DNA from: Megamerina dolium
Taxonomy: Eukaryota; Arthropoda; Insecta; Diptera; Megamerinidae
DNA: 64,000 nucleotides
Reading direction: 5' to 3'
NCBI GenBank assembly: GCA_963854835.1
Contig: OY978529.1
Span: forward strand, 50,729,026-50,793,025
Shown: piece by piece, positions 1 through 10,932 of the stretch
How positions within the stretch are numbered: position 1 is the stretch's first letter
Layout of the letters: every line of letters begins with the position of its first letter
Made by a program: the position numbers and the translations under genes
Notes under the pieces: generated by a model
What the model saw: the letters and a program-made list of their open reading frames with translations, nothing else
What the model was told of the DNA's origin: nothing
Database searches by the model: none

Positions 1-1434
1 AATTTTTTACTGAGTGTGAAAAACTTGAAAAATTTATTAAGTATCATGACTGTGGATAAGGCGATTGGGTCCTGAAAATGGTTTTTTTTGAATCGCGGGT
101 CCAGTAAAGTTGAAGCTGCTAGTAAAAATGAATGTTCCATTTCTCCAAAGCGGCGGTCAAACTGGTTCAAAATGTTAGTTTTTAATTTTTTAGCTACCAG
201 AGATGTGCAGTAAATTTTAATTATTTGTTGGTGCCCACAATGAGCAAGTGGAATAACTTGGCTTAATGTGGCATATTTGTCTCCACTTATTTGAGTAGTC
301 ATGGCTTCCAATGGTCTCAATAAAGAAACTATTTCCGTAATTTCCTCTCTGTTTTTTGTTGTTATCATGGGTGGTGCATCGGAAAAGTTTATTAAAATTT
401 GGCTGATGTATGATATCAATTTTATAAAACGGTCAAGCATATAATATGTGGAATTCCATCTCGTCTTTACGTCCAAAATTAGTTTAAGCATTTTGCCTTC
501 AGGTATACCAACAGAAGATTGTAAGTGCTGCAACTTATCATTTGCTTTAACATGCCGCTTAATCCATGTTACTATATCTCTGCATTTTGTAATAACGTCG
601 CTAACCTCAGGCGCATTTAACGAATTGTCACAAACCAGGTTCAGTGTGTGCGCAAAGCATGGAATATGACGTTTTTTTCCAAAAGTGTCGTGTATTGCTT
701 TGACCATATTGGCACCGTTGTCTGTGACCACTGCCATAACATTATCTTTGGTGATGGAGAAATCCGAAAGCGAATTCATTAGCACTTCGCAAATGTGCAC
801 AGCTGTATGGGCTTGAGTCAACCTAAAAACACCAATGGTTCCACAAATTTGTTTGCTTTCTAACAAACCATGGACTGTCATACTCAGCAAGCTGCTCATT
901 TTAATATCAGTCCATATGTCTGTGGTCAAACACAGATGCGGCACTTTCGACAACAATAGTACATACCTTCAACATGAGAAAATGGGAGATTGTCTGTTGC
1001 AATCATTTCCACTATTGACTGCGTTAATTTTTGATGTTTGGTACCACCTGATGCATAATTCTGCACATTAGATAACAAAGTCTGAATTTTGGGCTGGCTA
1101 CAATCTGCGGCTGCCTTGCTGTGCTGGATATTTCCCGGTGCCTCTTTATTTGTGATGGCCAGTTCGCCGCTGCTTTCTTCGCAATTCCTCATTGCTTTTT
1201 GTCGGTGCCTAATGTTCATTGAAAATTAAATTGATAATTTTATTTTTGCAGTACTAGAAACTATTTTACTTACCTTAAGACTTTCAGAATCTAGCGATGT
1301 TACAATTTTAAATGCTGAATCATGTTAGATGTGTTGTTCGAAAACTTTATCGTTTTCTGGCACAAACGGCATTTCATCTCTTTTGTATTTTCTTTGAAAA
1401 AATATTTCCAAGCATCGCTTCTTGCAGGAGCCAT
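1..1434 (-). pseudogene. hAT-superfamily (ZBED-like) transposase, broken, truncated by window edge
   Basis: Read on the minus strand from an ATG at 1434. The start encodes a BED zinc finger with a conserved W..F pair and CRLC cysteines, interrupted by a TAA at 1300-1302 just before its last histidine. A likely 65-bp intron (1209-1273, GTAAGT donor, TTAG acceptor) follows. Exon 2 carries the hAT blocks: a KHQKLT-like linker, CLTTDIWT, VVTDNGANMVKA (catalytic Asp region), CFAHTLNLV and KTRWNST. The frame shifts and loses residues near 940. The 3' part runs off position 1. The stop and frameshift show the copy is dead. The family cuts and pastes DNA in the nucleus. The superfamily call is secure; the exact hAT family is not determined. 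Confidence 0.85.
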
Positions 1435-1493
1435 TTTGAACTTGATTAGCACGTGCAAGCAGAAACCAGAATTGTGAAATTGTATTACTTTAG

Positions 1494-1637
1494 CAGTGAC
1501 GGCTTTCTTTCGATTAATCTATTAGAATTAATCGATTATGTCAATTAATCGAAAGGGAAAATTCGATGCAATTAAATCGTTAATTGAAAGAAAATAATCG
1601 ATTAATACATATCATTTGATTAATCTTGCCATCACTA
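1494..1637. repeat. hAT terminal region with facing inverted repeats
   Basis: CAGTGACGGC at 1494-1503 faces GCCATCACTA ending at 1637, and the DNA between is full of ATTAATCGATTA-like palindromes. TAGTGATGG / CAGTGACGG are typical of hAT ends, so 1637 is probably the outer 5' end of the minus-strand element. The other end lies outside the window, so the 8-bp target duplication cannot be checked. Confidence 0.5.
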
Positions 1638-1992
1638 CATATGGCATATGGCATATGTAGTACAAATCATATTAAAAAGAAACTTGAGATTTGATCGAAT
1701 TTTCAAGGATAATTCAATTAGAGAGTATGTATATGCATTGCAAAGTAAATATAATATGACAGTATGAAGGACTACATTGAATGGGAAATTTCTTGAAGAA
1801 TACAAATATCATAATGCATTGAAAAAGAGCTTTAGAATTTGTATGATCTGAAAACTGAATAAATTATGTAACGTATTAGTAATATAAAATGTATTGTTTT
1901 GTATCATCGGTTGGAGCACAATGCCACCAATTGGAAATCCCATTGTCTGACAAGGTTGAAGACTGACGGCTGCTGGCTGAAGGTGATATATA
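1638..1992. other. Intergenic spacer, nothing recognised
   Basis: AT-rich sequence between the hAT end and the first mariner. It opens with an imperfect palindrome built from CATATG repeats (1636-1661). No convincing coding potential was seen on either strand. Confidence 0.5.
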
Positions 1993-3163
1993 AGGTGTAG
2001 TAAAAAGAAATTCATTATTTTTCCAATAGATGGCTTTAGTAATCTGTATCTCTCGTTGTATAAGTGCCATCGGGTTATGCTAGATGGCGTTAGAAAGATA
2101 GTTTTGTGATTGCTTAACTCAGTATTGTTTGAGCACGCGTCAAAGAGGGACACCAGTATAGAGAAAATACGCCATATTTTACAGTTTTTCTTCGATAAAG
2201 GCGAAAACGCAAGCCAGACAGATGAAAATGTGAATAGTGTTTATGGTTCTGATACTGTAATAACCAATCACGTGCAATTTTGGTTTCGTCAATTCCGTTC
2301 CGGTAATTTCGATGTCAAAGATGCACCACGCTCTGGAAGGCTAATTGTCGAAAATATCGATAAAAAAAAATGGAAATCGTCGAATCTGACCATCATGTAA
2401 GCACTGTTTCCATTGCCCAGGAGCTAACCATTGCACAAAAACCGTTTGGAACCGGTTAAATAAGGCTGCATACAAAAAGAAGTTCGATGTATGGGTGCCA
2501 CACGAGTTAACGCAAAAAAAAACTTATGGACCGAATTTGCGAATCGCTGCTGAATCGCAATAAAATCGATCCATTTCTGAAGCCAATGGTTACTGGTGAT
2601 GAAAAGTGGGTCACTTATGACAACGTCAAGAGAAAACGGTCGTTGCCGATTCGCGGAATCATCTACTATGACCTACTCCCCTACAGCCAAACTCTAAATT
2701 TGGACCTATACTGTCAACAATTGGACCGTCTGAAGAAAGCAATCGTCCAGAAGCGGCCAGCTTTGGCCAATAGAAGAGGAATTGTGTTCCATCAGGACAA
2801 CTTCAGGCCACACACATCGATAGTGACTGGCCAGAAGCTCCGGAAGCTTGGTTGAGAGTTTCTTATGCATCCACCTTATAATACGGACCTGACACCAAGT
2901 GATTACTACCTGTTTCTGTCTATGGAGAATGATTTTGCTGGTGAAAAATTCGCCTCAAGAGAAGCTTGTGAAAATCGACTGTCCCAGTTGTTTGCCATTA
3001 GGGACGAGGGTTTCTATGAGAGTGGCGTTATGAAATTACATTCAGAATGGTAACAAGTTATCGAACAAAACGGTGCATAGTTGACCTAAAGCGGATCATT
3101 CTAACTATGATAAATAAAATCTTCAATTTAATGCAAAAATGATGGATTTCTTTTTACTAGACC
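1993..3163 (+). mobile_element. Mariner (D34D) element copy 1, decayed
   Basis: Terminal inverted repeats with the core GGTSTAGTAAAAAGAAAT lie at about 1994-2023 and 3134-3162, so both ends are present. Exact termini are uncertain by a few bases because the flanks are TATATA. Between them is a mariner transposase reading frame about 340 codons long. A second copy of the same family lies at 8.43-9.36 kb in the opposite orientation. Confidence 0.85.
2143..3079 (+). pseudogene. Mariner transposase, frameshifted (copy 1)
   Basis: The frame starts near IEKIRHILQFFFDKGENASQ with no ATG left, passes a helix-turn-helix region, then shifts at a poly-A run near 2365 (after VENIDK). WVPHELT, VTGDEKW (first Asp), FHQDN (second Asp) and TPSDYYLF (third Asp) follow, and 34 positions separate the last two Asp, as in true mariners. 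A TGA at about 2853 interrupts the frame between them, and a segment after VTGDEKWVTY is shortened. The catalytic triad is still readable, but several breaks make it non-functional. In life it would excise and insert DNA at TA sites. Confidence 0.85.
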
Positions 3164-3174
3164 ATATATGTATT

Positions 3175-5284
3175 TTAGATGTATTCCGATAGAAATTCAA
3201 GAACTATGTACGATTCGTTAGTTAATCTTGAAACCACTACTGTATGAGTACATGTATGATCATTCGCCAAACATCTGGATATAAGAATTAAACTTCATAG
3301 AGATTTTCGTTCAACTAAATAAATATGTAGTCATAATTAATAGCGTTATAGTACAATACTAAAATTGGAAATTATGTAGCTTTTTTGTTATTATGTACCT
3401 AAATAAATTAATTCTTCAACCTCCAAGCTACTATTTATTAGAAAAATTCAAAATTCGTATCACAAAAAATTTAATGTATTTTAATTCCTTTTGTTCTTTT
3501 GGAAAAAAGAAAATTATCATATTTTATAATACATGTATTTAGATATATGTAGTTATCTAAAATATAATAATTAAATATGTGCAAAATGTAATACATGCGA
3601 ATGACAACTTTATAAGCTTAAAATTCAATTTATATACAAACAATTTAGATCAAATGAAAGATCAAAGCATTCATTGCTTCTGTCCGCAAGAAAATAATTT
3701 AAGAATATATCGTATACGAGTACATACACAATCGGATACACAGCATAATTTCTTGTATAATTGAATTCAATTAAGAAATAAATAAATAAAGAAAATCTGA
3801 AAAATATTATGTAGTAGTATTTTAAATGCTTCTCCTTTGTTAATAAAGTATAGAAGATTGCTGCAAAACTAATTGTTGCAATTTCTTAAATATTATACAT
3901 ATAAGAAAAGTTAGGTAAAAATGTATTATAAAGTTTGTCTTTATGAAATAATTATAAGTCATATAGATACGCGTACATATGTAAGTCATAGTGACGTTGT
4001 GGCATTCCGAACAGATCGAACTGTTGCTGACCGTCCATCTTCCCTCGATTGTTTGGATGTATAAGTGGACACGTGTGATTTGTGCGACGATTTAAAAAAA
4101 GAAATAATACCACGCAAATATTTGTATAATTTGTAAGCCTAAAGCCCACTGAAATAGATTTGTGGGAGTAGAGCGAATAGATTAAGAATGAATAATAATA
4201 AAAATATTATGAATACAATGAAAAGTAATAGATTCCATATTTTGCACACTTATATCCTACACTAAAATGAACAATATGTACTAATTCAAATTATTCTATA
4301 AAATAGAATTTATAATGTTTCTTATTAGATTAAAAATTAATTTCGCAAAATTGCAAATTCAATTAAATGCGAAAGCATAAACATAATAAATATTGCTTGC
4401 AATGGCAATCAATAATTGTATCTACTGAATTCTTTATATACGATTGCATTATAATATTAATTAATTAATGCACTCACTGAAATGTTAGAAACGTTGACTG
4501 GGATCATATTGATAGATTCAGATATTTTTGATGATAGTATATGGGCATAAAATTTCCGCCAAATCTCCATAAATTGGAAATGATATATTTTAAGTCATAG
4601 AAAAATGATTACAAATCATATACAAATGATATGATAAATAACATTTAAGAGTTCATAATACAGGGGCAACAATTAGAGCTATTTTGAAATATAGTTAGAA
4701 TTTTTTTTTGTCTTTGTTACTTTCATTGAAAATAATAAATTTCAATTTTAATAAAATTTTTGTGACATTTTGCATTGCAACTCTAACTATTACTTCAAGC
4801 TATGTATGATACATAGATATATTCATATTATATGTAGTTGGTCGTTATCTTATATGACTACTGCAAGAGAAACGATAAATCAATGTCATTGCGGTATAAA
4901 CGAGTGCTCGTATGAAAATATATATATATAAAGTAAGTACGATTTATATATGTGCAATGCTATGACGTCGAATCATTTCAGGAATATTGGTTTCTACTTG
5001 GTTTCAGTTTTTGTTTAATTTTTCTTCTCACTCCGCAAATAATAGAGTTAAAGCATTCACACACATGCGGACATTAGCAAATGTGCACAATCAGATCACA
5101 CACACATTTGAATAGAAATTTATTAAAATTACACTTTATTGCTGGCAGTGATATTTCGCTTCGCTTAATTAGCGATAATAAAAATTTATGTGCTTCTCCA
5201 ATTAATATAAACTGTGTAGTTTAGATGTATATATGCATTTATAAGTAAGCATGTGTGGATGAGTTGAATGGTTGATCACAACTG
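3175..5284. other. AT-rich intergenic DNA
   Basis: About 2.1 kb without a recognisable gene. A 65-codon minus-strand frame at 3952-4149 is open but has no family resemblance and sits in low-complexity sequence. Short TA runs occur around 4920-4930. Confidence 0.5.
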
Positions 5285-6370
5285 CTAATATTTTCGGACA
5301 CTAACTGTAATGATAAGTGCCTTGTTCCATAGATAGTCATTTGACTGACGTTCACTAATTGTAATGATAAGTGTCTTGTTTCGCTCGTACCACCGAAAAT
5401 CTCGCTGCTGTAAGTGAAAGTGTTGCCGAAGACCCGAATGTGTCGATTCCTCGTCGTTCTCAGGAATTAGGACTGTCTTACGGCACATTATGGCGTATTT
5501 TGCATTTGGATCTACACCTACATCCATATAAAATCCAGCTCACACAACAACTGAAGCCAGCTGACCATTTACAACGTCGTAGATACGTCGAATGGGTGCT
5601 TGAACAACAGGCGGTGGACGGCGATTTTTCGAAGAAAATTTTCTTCAGCGACGAAGCACATTTCTCACTCGGTGGGTATGTTAACAAACAAAATTGTTGT
5701 ATTTGGGGTTCTGAGAATCCTCAAGTAATTGAAGAGAGGCCACTACATCTACAAAAAGTCACTGCTTGGTGCGCTCTTTGGTCCGGAGGTGTGATTGAAT
5801 CTTACTTCTTCGAAAACGACGATGGAACGACTGTCACCGTCAATTCGGAGCGTTATGGTCATATGATAACCGACTTTTTTTTGCCTGCTATTGAAGAATG
5901 CGACTTAGAGAATATGTGGTTTCAACAAGACGGTGCCACATGCCACACAACTCGAGCGAATATGGCTTTATTGCAAGAGAAATTTTCTGGCCGCGCAATT
6001 TCTCGTCGTGGCGATATCAAGTGGCCACCAAGATCATGCGATTTGGCACCGCTTGACTTTTTTTTGTGGGGCTACGCGAAAGACCGTATTTATGCAAATA
6101 AACCTTTAACTCTTGAGCACCTAAAAACCAACATTCGTCACGTTATGGCTGAGATACCGCCCAATATGTGTCAAAAAGTGGTCGAAAATTACCTCAAAAG
6201 AATCGATGCTTGCAACAATTCGCGTGGTGGTTATTTAAATGATGTAGTATTTCACACATAATGTCAACGTTCAAACTTTATAATAAAAAAGAAATATCAT
6301 GATAAAAAATATTTTATATGTGCTTTATTTACATTTACTTTTGAAACCGCAAAATGGATAACCCTTTATA
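5285..6370 (+). mobile_element. DD41D (rosa-type) IS630-Tc1-mariner element
   Basis: The element is defined by the transposase frame at 5371-6261 and short flanks. Upstream, a segment of about 24 bp (core TGTAATGATAAGTG) is directly repeated at about 5305 and 5360. I could not match clear terminal inverted repeats; the right end probably lies near 6345-6370, where AACCGCAAAATGGATAACCC occurs. Two more degraded relatives lie at 19.98 kb and 31.12 kb on the same strand. Confidence 0.65.
5371..6261 (+). pseudogene. DD41D (rosa-type) transposase, long open frame lacking its N-terminus
   Basis: The open frame of about 296 codons begins at a GTG directly after an in-frame TAA, and no ATG opens it, so the first part of the protein (about 50 residues in relatives) is missing. 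HTH-like sequence (RRSQELGLSYGTLWRIL) is followed by FFSDEAHF (first Asp), VNKQN, WFQQDGATCHT (second Asp) and LAPLDFFLWGY (third Asp). I count 41 residues between the second and third Asp, the signature of the rosa group first described in tephritids. All three acidic residues and the C-terminal region are uninterrupted, so this is the best-preserved cut-and-paste transposase body here after the Tc1 copy. Without a start codon it is unlikely to be made. Confidence 0.8.
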
Positions 6371-7740
6371 TGAGTGTACTGTTTTTGTTTTCCAGTCAAC
6401 TTTGAACCAAAAACATATTAATCTGCATAACAAATATGGTTCACTCATACTTAATTTTATGGAGAATGAAACGGATTATAGCGTAGTTTTACTAAAATTT
6501 TTTGGAAATCAGAATTTTTTGAGCTTCTGGTAATCAAATAGTAAGAAAATATTAAATATTGACGAAATACGTTTTAATATTAGAAACAACAACAACAAAA
6601 GTAGTAATAATAGCAATTACGATTATTAATTAACAATTACAATTAGCCGTAATTGAATTGAGTTTAAATACCTGCCTGCCTGCATGCATTTATTAAAAAA
6701 AAAAAAAGTTAAAATTTAAATTTCTAAATTGAATTAAATTCTCCATCTTAGCCAGAGGATAAACAAACGTATATAGGAACAAAGCGAAGCAACAACAATG
6801 CCCCAGCATTATATCCATTGAGGTGGAAGTAACAACAAAAAGTTGTAAAATTTAAGAAAATCAAACCGCACAAGGGACAAACCATCACAAGCAATTATAT
6901 GTATGAGAGTATGCAGCAATATGGCGACCAACTGTGGTCGTTCGATAATGGATAACTTTTGTCGATTAAATCGCATTTAATGCGATCACACAAATGCCAC
7001 AAATGGCATTGAGGTAATTGAGAAATAATAAAGAGAAACAATTAAGAATAAAATTTGAAATGCGAAAGGGGCGGATGAAGCGTAACTACTTAAACTTAAA
7101 CGATGCTCTGAGGTACCGACTGTATGAATGACCAATATTTTTTTTTTTTTTATAACAATGACTCAGTCAATTTACTATACAATATGAGTCCCTTGATGAA
7201 GAAAACAAAAAAAAAAAAAAAAAAAATTAAAAATTAAAAGGGTTGGGCATATACAAATGGTAATTTCTTATTATTTATAGTATTTATTAAACCTTTGAAT
7301 TTTTAAAGGGTTGTTTCTCAAAGATTAAATAAATTGCTTATCGTTGCTTGTAAGACAATAGCGCAAACTTTCATCGAGAAAGGGGTTCTAAATTCTGTAT
7401 ATACAACTAATGAAGTGAATTTCAATTATTCATTTCAGTATTAATAGCGGTTTATTTGAAAAGCAGAAACATGTATGAATAATAGCAGTTTCATTCAAAC
7501 GTTTTTGCGCTATGGCTCAACGAATAATTGTTGATATATACGAATTAAAAAATTGTATAAAAATTTTTATGATATTTTGACATGCAACATTATCATACTT
7601 GCTTATTTATTTTCAATTAAAAAAATCTATACGGCAACAATATATATGCTTTTCATTATGAAAAACATAAAAACTAAAAGAACGAAATTATAAAATTCGA
7701 AATTCAAAACCAAATGATAAAGGTCATAGTTTCGAGGAGA
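6371..7740. other. Intergenic DNA with poly-A/T tracts
   Basis: No gene was recognised. Homopolymer runs lie at about 7140-7151 (T) and 7209-7226 (A). The segment 6760-7100 is less AT-rich and holds the palindrome CGCATTTAATGCG (about 6972-6984). It could be regulatory, but there is no direct evidence. Confidence 0.45.
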
Positions 7741-7744
7741 AATA

Positions 7745-8235
7745 GATTAGTTAGGTTAAGTTCTACAAGAATTTTTCATAAGAAAATTGCTTTCGAAGGA
7801 CCTGTTATGATACTTGTTTGAATACAAAATCCAACTTCCCTTCGTCCTTTTAGTTGATAGTTTTAAGTCACACGGAAGCCTTGAAGAGGTTTAAGAGACC
7901 AGTCGATTCCAACTCTGATAGTTCCTTCAGTTCGTCTTCAATATACTTGAATCGTCTTCCCTGCAGACTTGGGTTGTCACAGTGAATGTGTTTTTCATTT
8001 TTTGCATACTGGCAACACACCACTCGTTGTGAAGTTGTTAATTCACGATAGCCACAGCTTGATTCGTCAGAAGATTAGAGAGCGTTGATCCCTTCCGAAT
8101 CTGCAAACATTATTTATGTGAGTACGACAAAGTACTTTCTAAAATCTTCTTGCGTGCAGTTCCTTCATTCAATTCATGTCGCAGGATGTATGGCTATTTA
8201 GACCTTTCAAAAAGTAACACCAAAAGAACCAGAAG
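7745..8235 (-). pseudogene. Possible very degraded mariner N-terminal region
   Basis: On the minus strand, fragments in different frames resemble the start of a mariner transposase: HELNEGT, then a stretch with GRRFKYIEDELKEL in the position of the family's GRP..(D/E)..L helix. Stops and shifts are frequent, and no catalytic motif or terminal repeat was found. It could also be chance similarity. Confidence 0.2.
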
Positions 8236-8429
8236 TATAGAAAATGGCTATTTACTTCCTCTGTAAATGTTCAGCCTTACGTAAAAAGAGGCTGAGCAGA
8301 CATAAATTATGTACTTAATCCAAACAAAGTGTATCGGATATATGAATATAACAAATAGTTTAACCTTTGTCAAAAACTTGTAAAATACGGTGTAGTTCCA
8401 TATTTTCCATAGTATTCAAATAATATATA

Positions 8430-9358
8430 GGTCTAGTAAAAAGAAATCCATTATTTTTGAATTAAATTGAAGGTTTTATTTAGCATAGTTAGAATGATAC
8501 GATTTAGGTCAAACATATACCGTTTTGTTCGATAACTTATTGCCATTTTGAAGGTAATTTCATAATGTCACACTCATAGAAACCCTCGTCCCTATTGTGA
8601 AAAAACTGTGACAGTCGATTTTCACAAGCATCTCTTGAGGCGAATTTTTCACCAGAAAAATCATTCGCCATAGACAGAAACAGGTAGTAATCACTTGGTG
8701 CCATGTTCGGACTATAAGATGGATGCATGAGAACCTCCCAACTAAGCTCCTGCAGCTTCTGGCGAGTCACTACCGATGTGTGTGGCCTGGCGTTGTCCTG
8801 ATGGAACACAATTCTTCTCCTATTGCCCAAAGCTGGCCGCTTCTGGGCGATTGCTTCTTTCAGACGGTCCAATTGTTGGCAGTACATGTCCGAATTAAGA
8901 GTTTGGCTGTAGGGGAGCAGCTCATAGTAGATGATGCCCTGCCAATCGCACCAAACACATAGCAAAACCTTCCTGATCGTCAATCCTGGCTTGGCCACCG
9001 TTTGTACCGGCTCACCGCGATTCGACCACGACCGTAAGTGACCCACTTTTCATCACCAGTAACCATCCGCTTCAGAAATGGATCGATTTTGTTGAGATTC
9101 AGCAGCGATTCGCAGATGGAAATTCGGTTCATGAGGTGTTTTTGCGTTAACTCGTGTGGTACCCATACATCGAGCTTCTTTTTGTATCCAGCCTTATTTA
9201 AATAGTTCCAAACGGTTTTGTGTGTAATGTTTAGCTCCTGGGCAATAGAAACAGTGTTTACATGATGGTCAGACTCGACGATTTCCATTATTTTATCGAT
9301 ATTTTCGACAATTAGCCTTCCAGAGCGTAGTGCATCTTTGACATCAAAACTACACCTG
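8430..9358 (-). mobile_element. Mariner (D34D) copy 2 with internal deletion, minus strand
   Basis: Same family as the 2-kb element. The end at 8430 carries GGTCTAGTAAAAAGAAATCC. At the other end only AGGTGTAGT (9349-9357 complement) survives, fused directly to the codons for FDVKDA, so the inner terminal repeat, leader and first 60 or so codons are deleted. The transposase reads 9346 to about 9020 (VENIDK, WVPHELT, VTGDEKW), shifts frame near 9020, and continues to 8537 with FHQDN and MAPSDYYLF; all three catalytic Asp are present. Dead because of the deletion and the frameshift. Confidence 0.85.
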
Positions 9359-9433
9359 ATATATTGCATGTGAATATGAACCCTGATAGAAGACACTAGT
9401 AACTATGAGTATAATCACTGTGTTAGTTCTAAA

Positions 9434-9468
9434 AGAGAGAGAGAGAGAGAGAGAGAGAAAGAAGAAGA
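9434..9468. repeat. GA/GAA microsatellite
   Basis: About 12 GA units followed by AAGAAGAAG. It lies just outside the deleted end of mariner copy 2. Confidence 0.9.
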
Positions 9469-9469
9469 A

Positions 9470-9929
9470 AAAACACTACAACCACACACTCGTAATTGGA
9501 GATGTTAAGGGAAACGTTAATTCACCGTAAATCTAAAATGGATTATTAGTGTTATTCTTATAAGTGTAAATATGCCACATTTCATTGCCTTCTTTTTAGA
9601 CTCTTATCAAAACACTGGGATCACATTTTTATTTAAACAATAAACATTAATCGTCTTCCCTCATCCTCATCAATATTGTTTATTGTCATTCTCATAACTT
9701 ACAAACTCAGCTAAACAGCTTGTCATCGCAATGGATATCATATCGCTAGTCATCAAATTCGTACTTCGTTTTCATCTCAATTATGATGGTGTGAATTGAA
9801 TCAGTTATATTTGCTACTTTGAAATGAGAAGTAATCGAAAAAATATTCGGACATGCTAAATTAAAGTTATTAGTTTACTCTTTCAATTAGTAAATATAAA
9901 AATACTCATTTGACATTAAAGCAAGTTCT
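9470..9929. other. Spacer upstream of the Gag-like ORF
   Basis: AT-rich, no gene seen. No long terminal repeat or primer-binding site was found ahead of the Gag-like ORF. It may contain the ORF's promoter, but no strong TATA/initiator pair stands out. Confidence 0.4.
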
Positions 9930-10763
9930 ATGAAGGCCTTAATGATCGGTCACATCCAACGCTATACAGTGGGAGATGATTTCATAGAGTACGAGAGACG
10001 GCTGCAACAATTCTTTATTATCAATGGCGTAGATGAAAAGAAAAGAGTTGCAATGCTTCTTAACAATATCGACGCTGAAGCTTATTCGATGCTGCAAAAA
10101 TTATTCTCACCAAATCATCTGAGCAAGAAGTCTTACAAGGATCTGGTTCACGTTTTGACACATTATTTTCAGCCATCTATGAATGAAGTCTATGAGTCCT
10201 ACAGATTTCATAAGGCCGTACAGGACTCCAAATCAATACGAAAATTTATAAATGAACTTGAGTCATTGGCTGCAAAATGTAATTTCAAGGTGAATCGTAA
10301 TCGGGCACTACGTGACCAATTTGTGTATGGTGTGCAAAATAATGAACTTAGAAAGAAATTCTTCAATGAATCGCTGCTTACGTTTGAGAATGCCTGCGAG
10401 ATTGCACTAAAATGGGAAATGGCCAAAGGCAAAACAAAAATCCATGGTACCAACTGTGACAGATCAAAATCAAGAGATCGATGGATTCGAAAATCTTCTT
10501 CAACGAGAACTCCATGCATCTGCTGTGGACGAATTGATCATAATACTGATCATTGTCCTATCAAGACGTGGGTGTGCTTCAAATGTAACAGAATAGGTCA
10601 CATCGCTAGACAATGTGACCTTGTATCGAGTAGTCACCTAGATAGTGTGCATTGCATGAATGTTGAACAGGTGGAGATAACAGCAAAAATTACAAACAAT
10701 TCAAGAACGAATATTACACCTTTAGCAAATAAAAACAAATCAAATCGTTGTGTGATCTGTTGA
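9930..10763 (+). CDS. Stand-alone Ty3/gypsy-like Gag protein with two CCHC knuckles
   Basis: An uninterrupted 277-residue frame opens with an ATG. Residues of roughly 8-165 match the retrotransposon capsid-domain pattern (F..YERRLQQFF..NGV...KRVAMLLNNI...AYSMLQ...; then LRDQFVYGVQN...LRKKF and LTFENACEIAL). Two nucleocapsid zinc knuckles follow at about residues 193-228, both exact C-x2-C-x4-H-x4-C. A polyadenylation-type AATAAA lies at 10927-10932. No protease, reverse transcriptase, integrase or LTR was seen on either side. Gag proteins bind RNA and assemble capsids. The choices are a lone gag left by a gypsy-like element or a captured host gene; the intact frame beside so much decay favours recent insertion or selection, but I cannot decide. 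Confidence 0.75.
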   Translation: MKALMIGHIQRYTVGDDFIEYERRLQQFFIINGVDEKKRVAMLLNNIDAEAYSMLQKLFSPNHLSKKSYKDLVHVLTHYFQPSMNEVYESYRFHKAVQDSKSIRKFINELESLAAKCNFKVNRNRALRDQFVYGVQNNELRKKFFNESLLTFENACEIALKWEMAKGKTKIHGTNCDRSKSRDRWIRKSSSTRTPCICCGRIDHNTDHCPIKTWVCFKCNRIGHIARQCDLVSSSHLDSVHCMNVEQVEITAKITNNSRTNITPLANKNKSNRCVIC

Positions 10764-10926
10764 TTTTTTAATTGCTGGTTGTTAATACTACAAATATGAG
10801 TTGGGAGTAAAGATTATATGATCGAAATTAATTATAAAAAGAGAAGTTAGAAACTGTTGTTTATCACTAAAAAAAAATATAAAATTTATATCATTGTTAT
10901 AAGTTACATATTGTGGGAAAAAAATT

Positions 10927-10932
10927 AATAAA
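10927..10932 (+). terminator. Candidate polyadenylation signal for the Gag-like ORF
   Basis: AATAAA 164 bases after the stop codon. In such AT-rich DNA this hexamer is frequent, so it is only suggestive. Confidence 0.35.

Noticed and set aside
3952..4149. 65-residue minus-strand ORF
   Set aside because: No motif, no neighbouring exon and no codon signal beyond chance.
8537..9046. Loss of the third catalytic residue in mariner copy 2 (SPNMAPSD instead of SPDLAPSD)
   Set aside because: Counting 34 residues from the second Asp shows that the catalytic Asp is the one in APSD, which is present.
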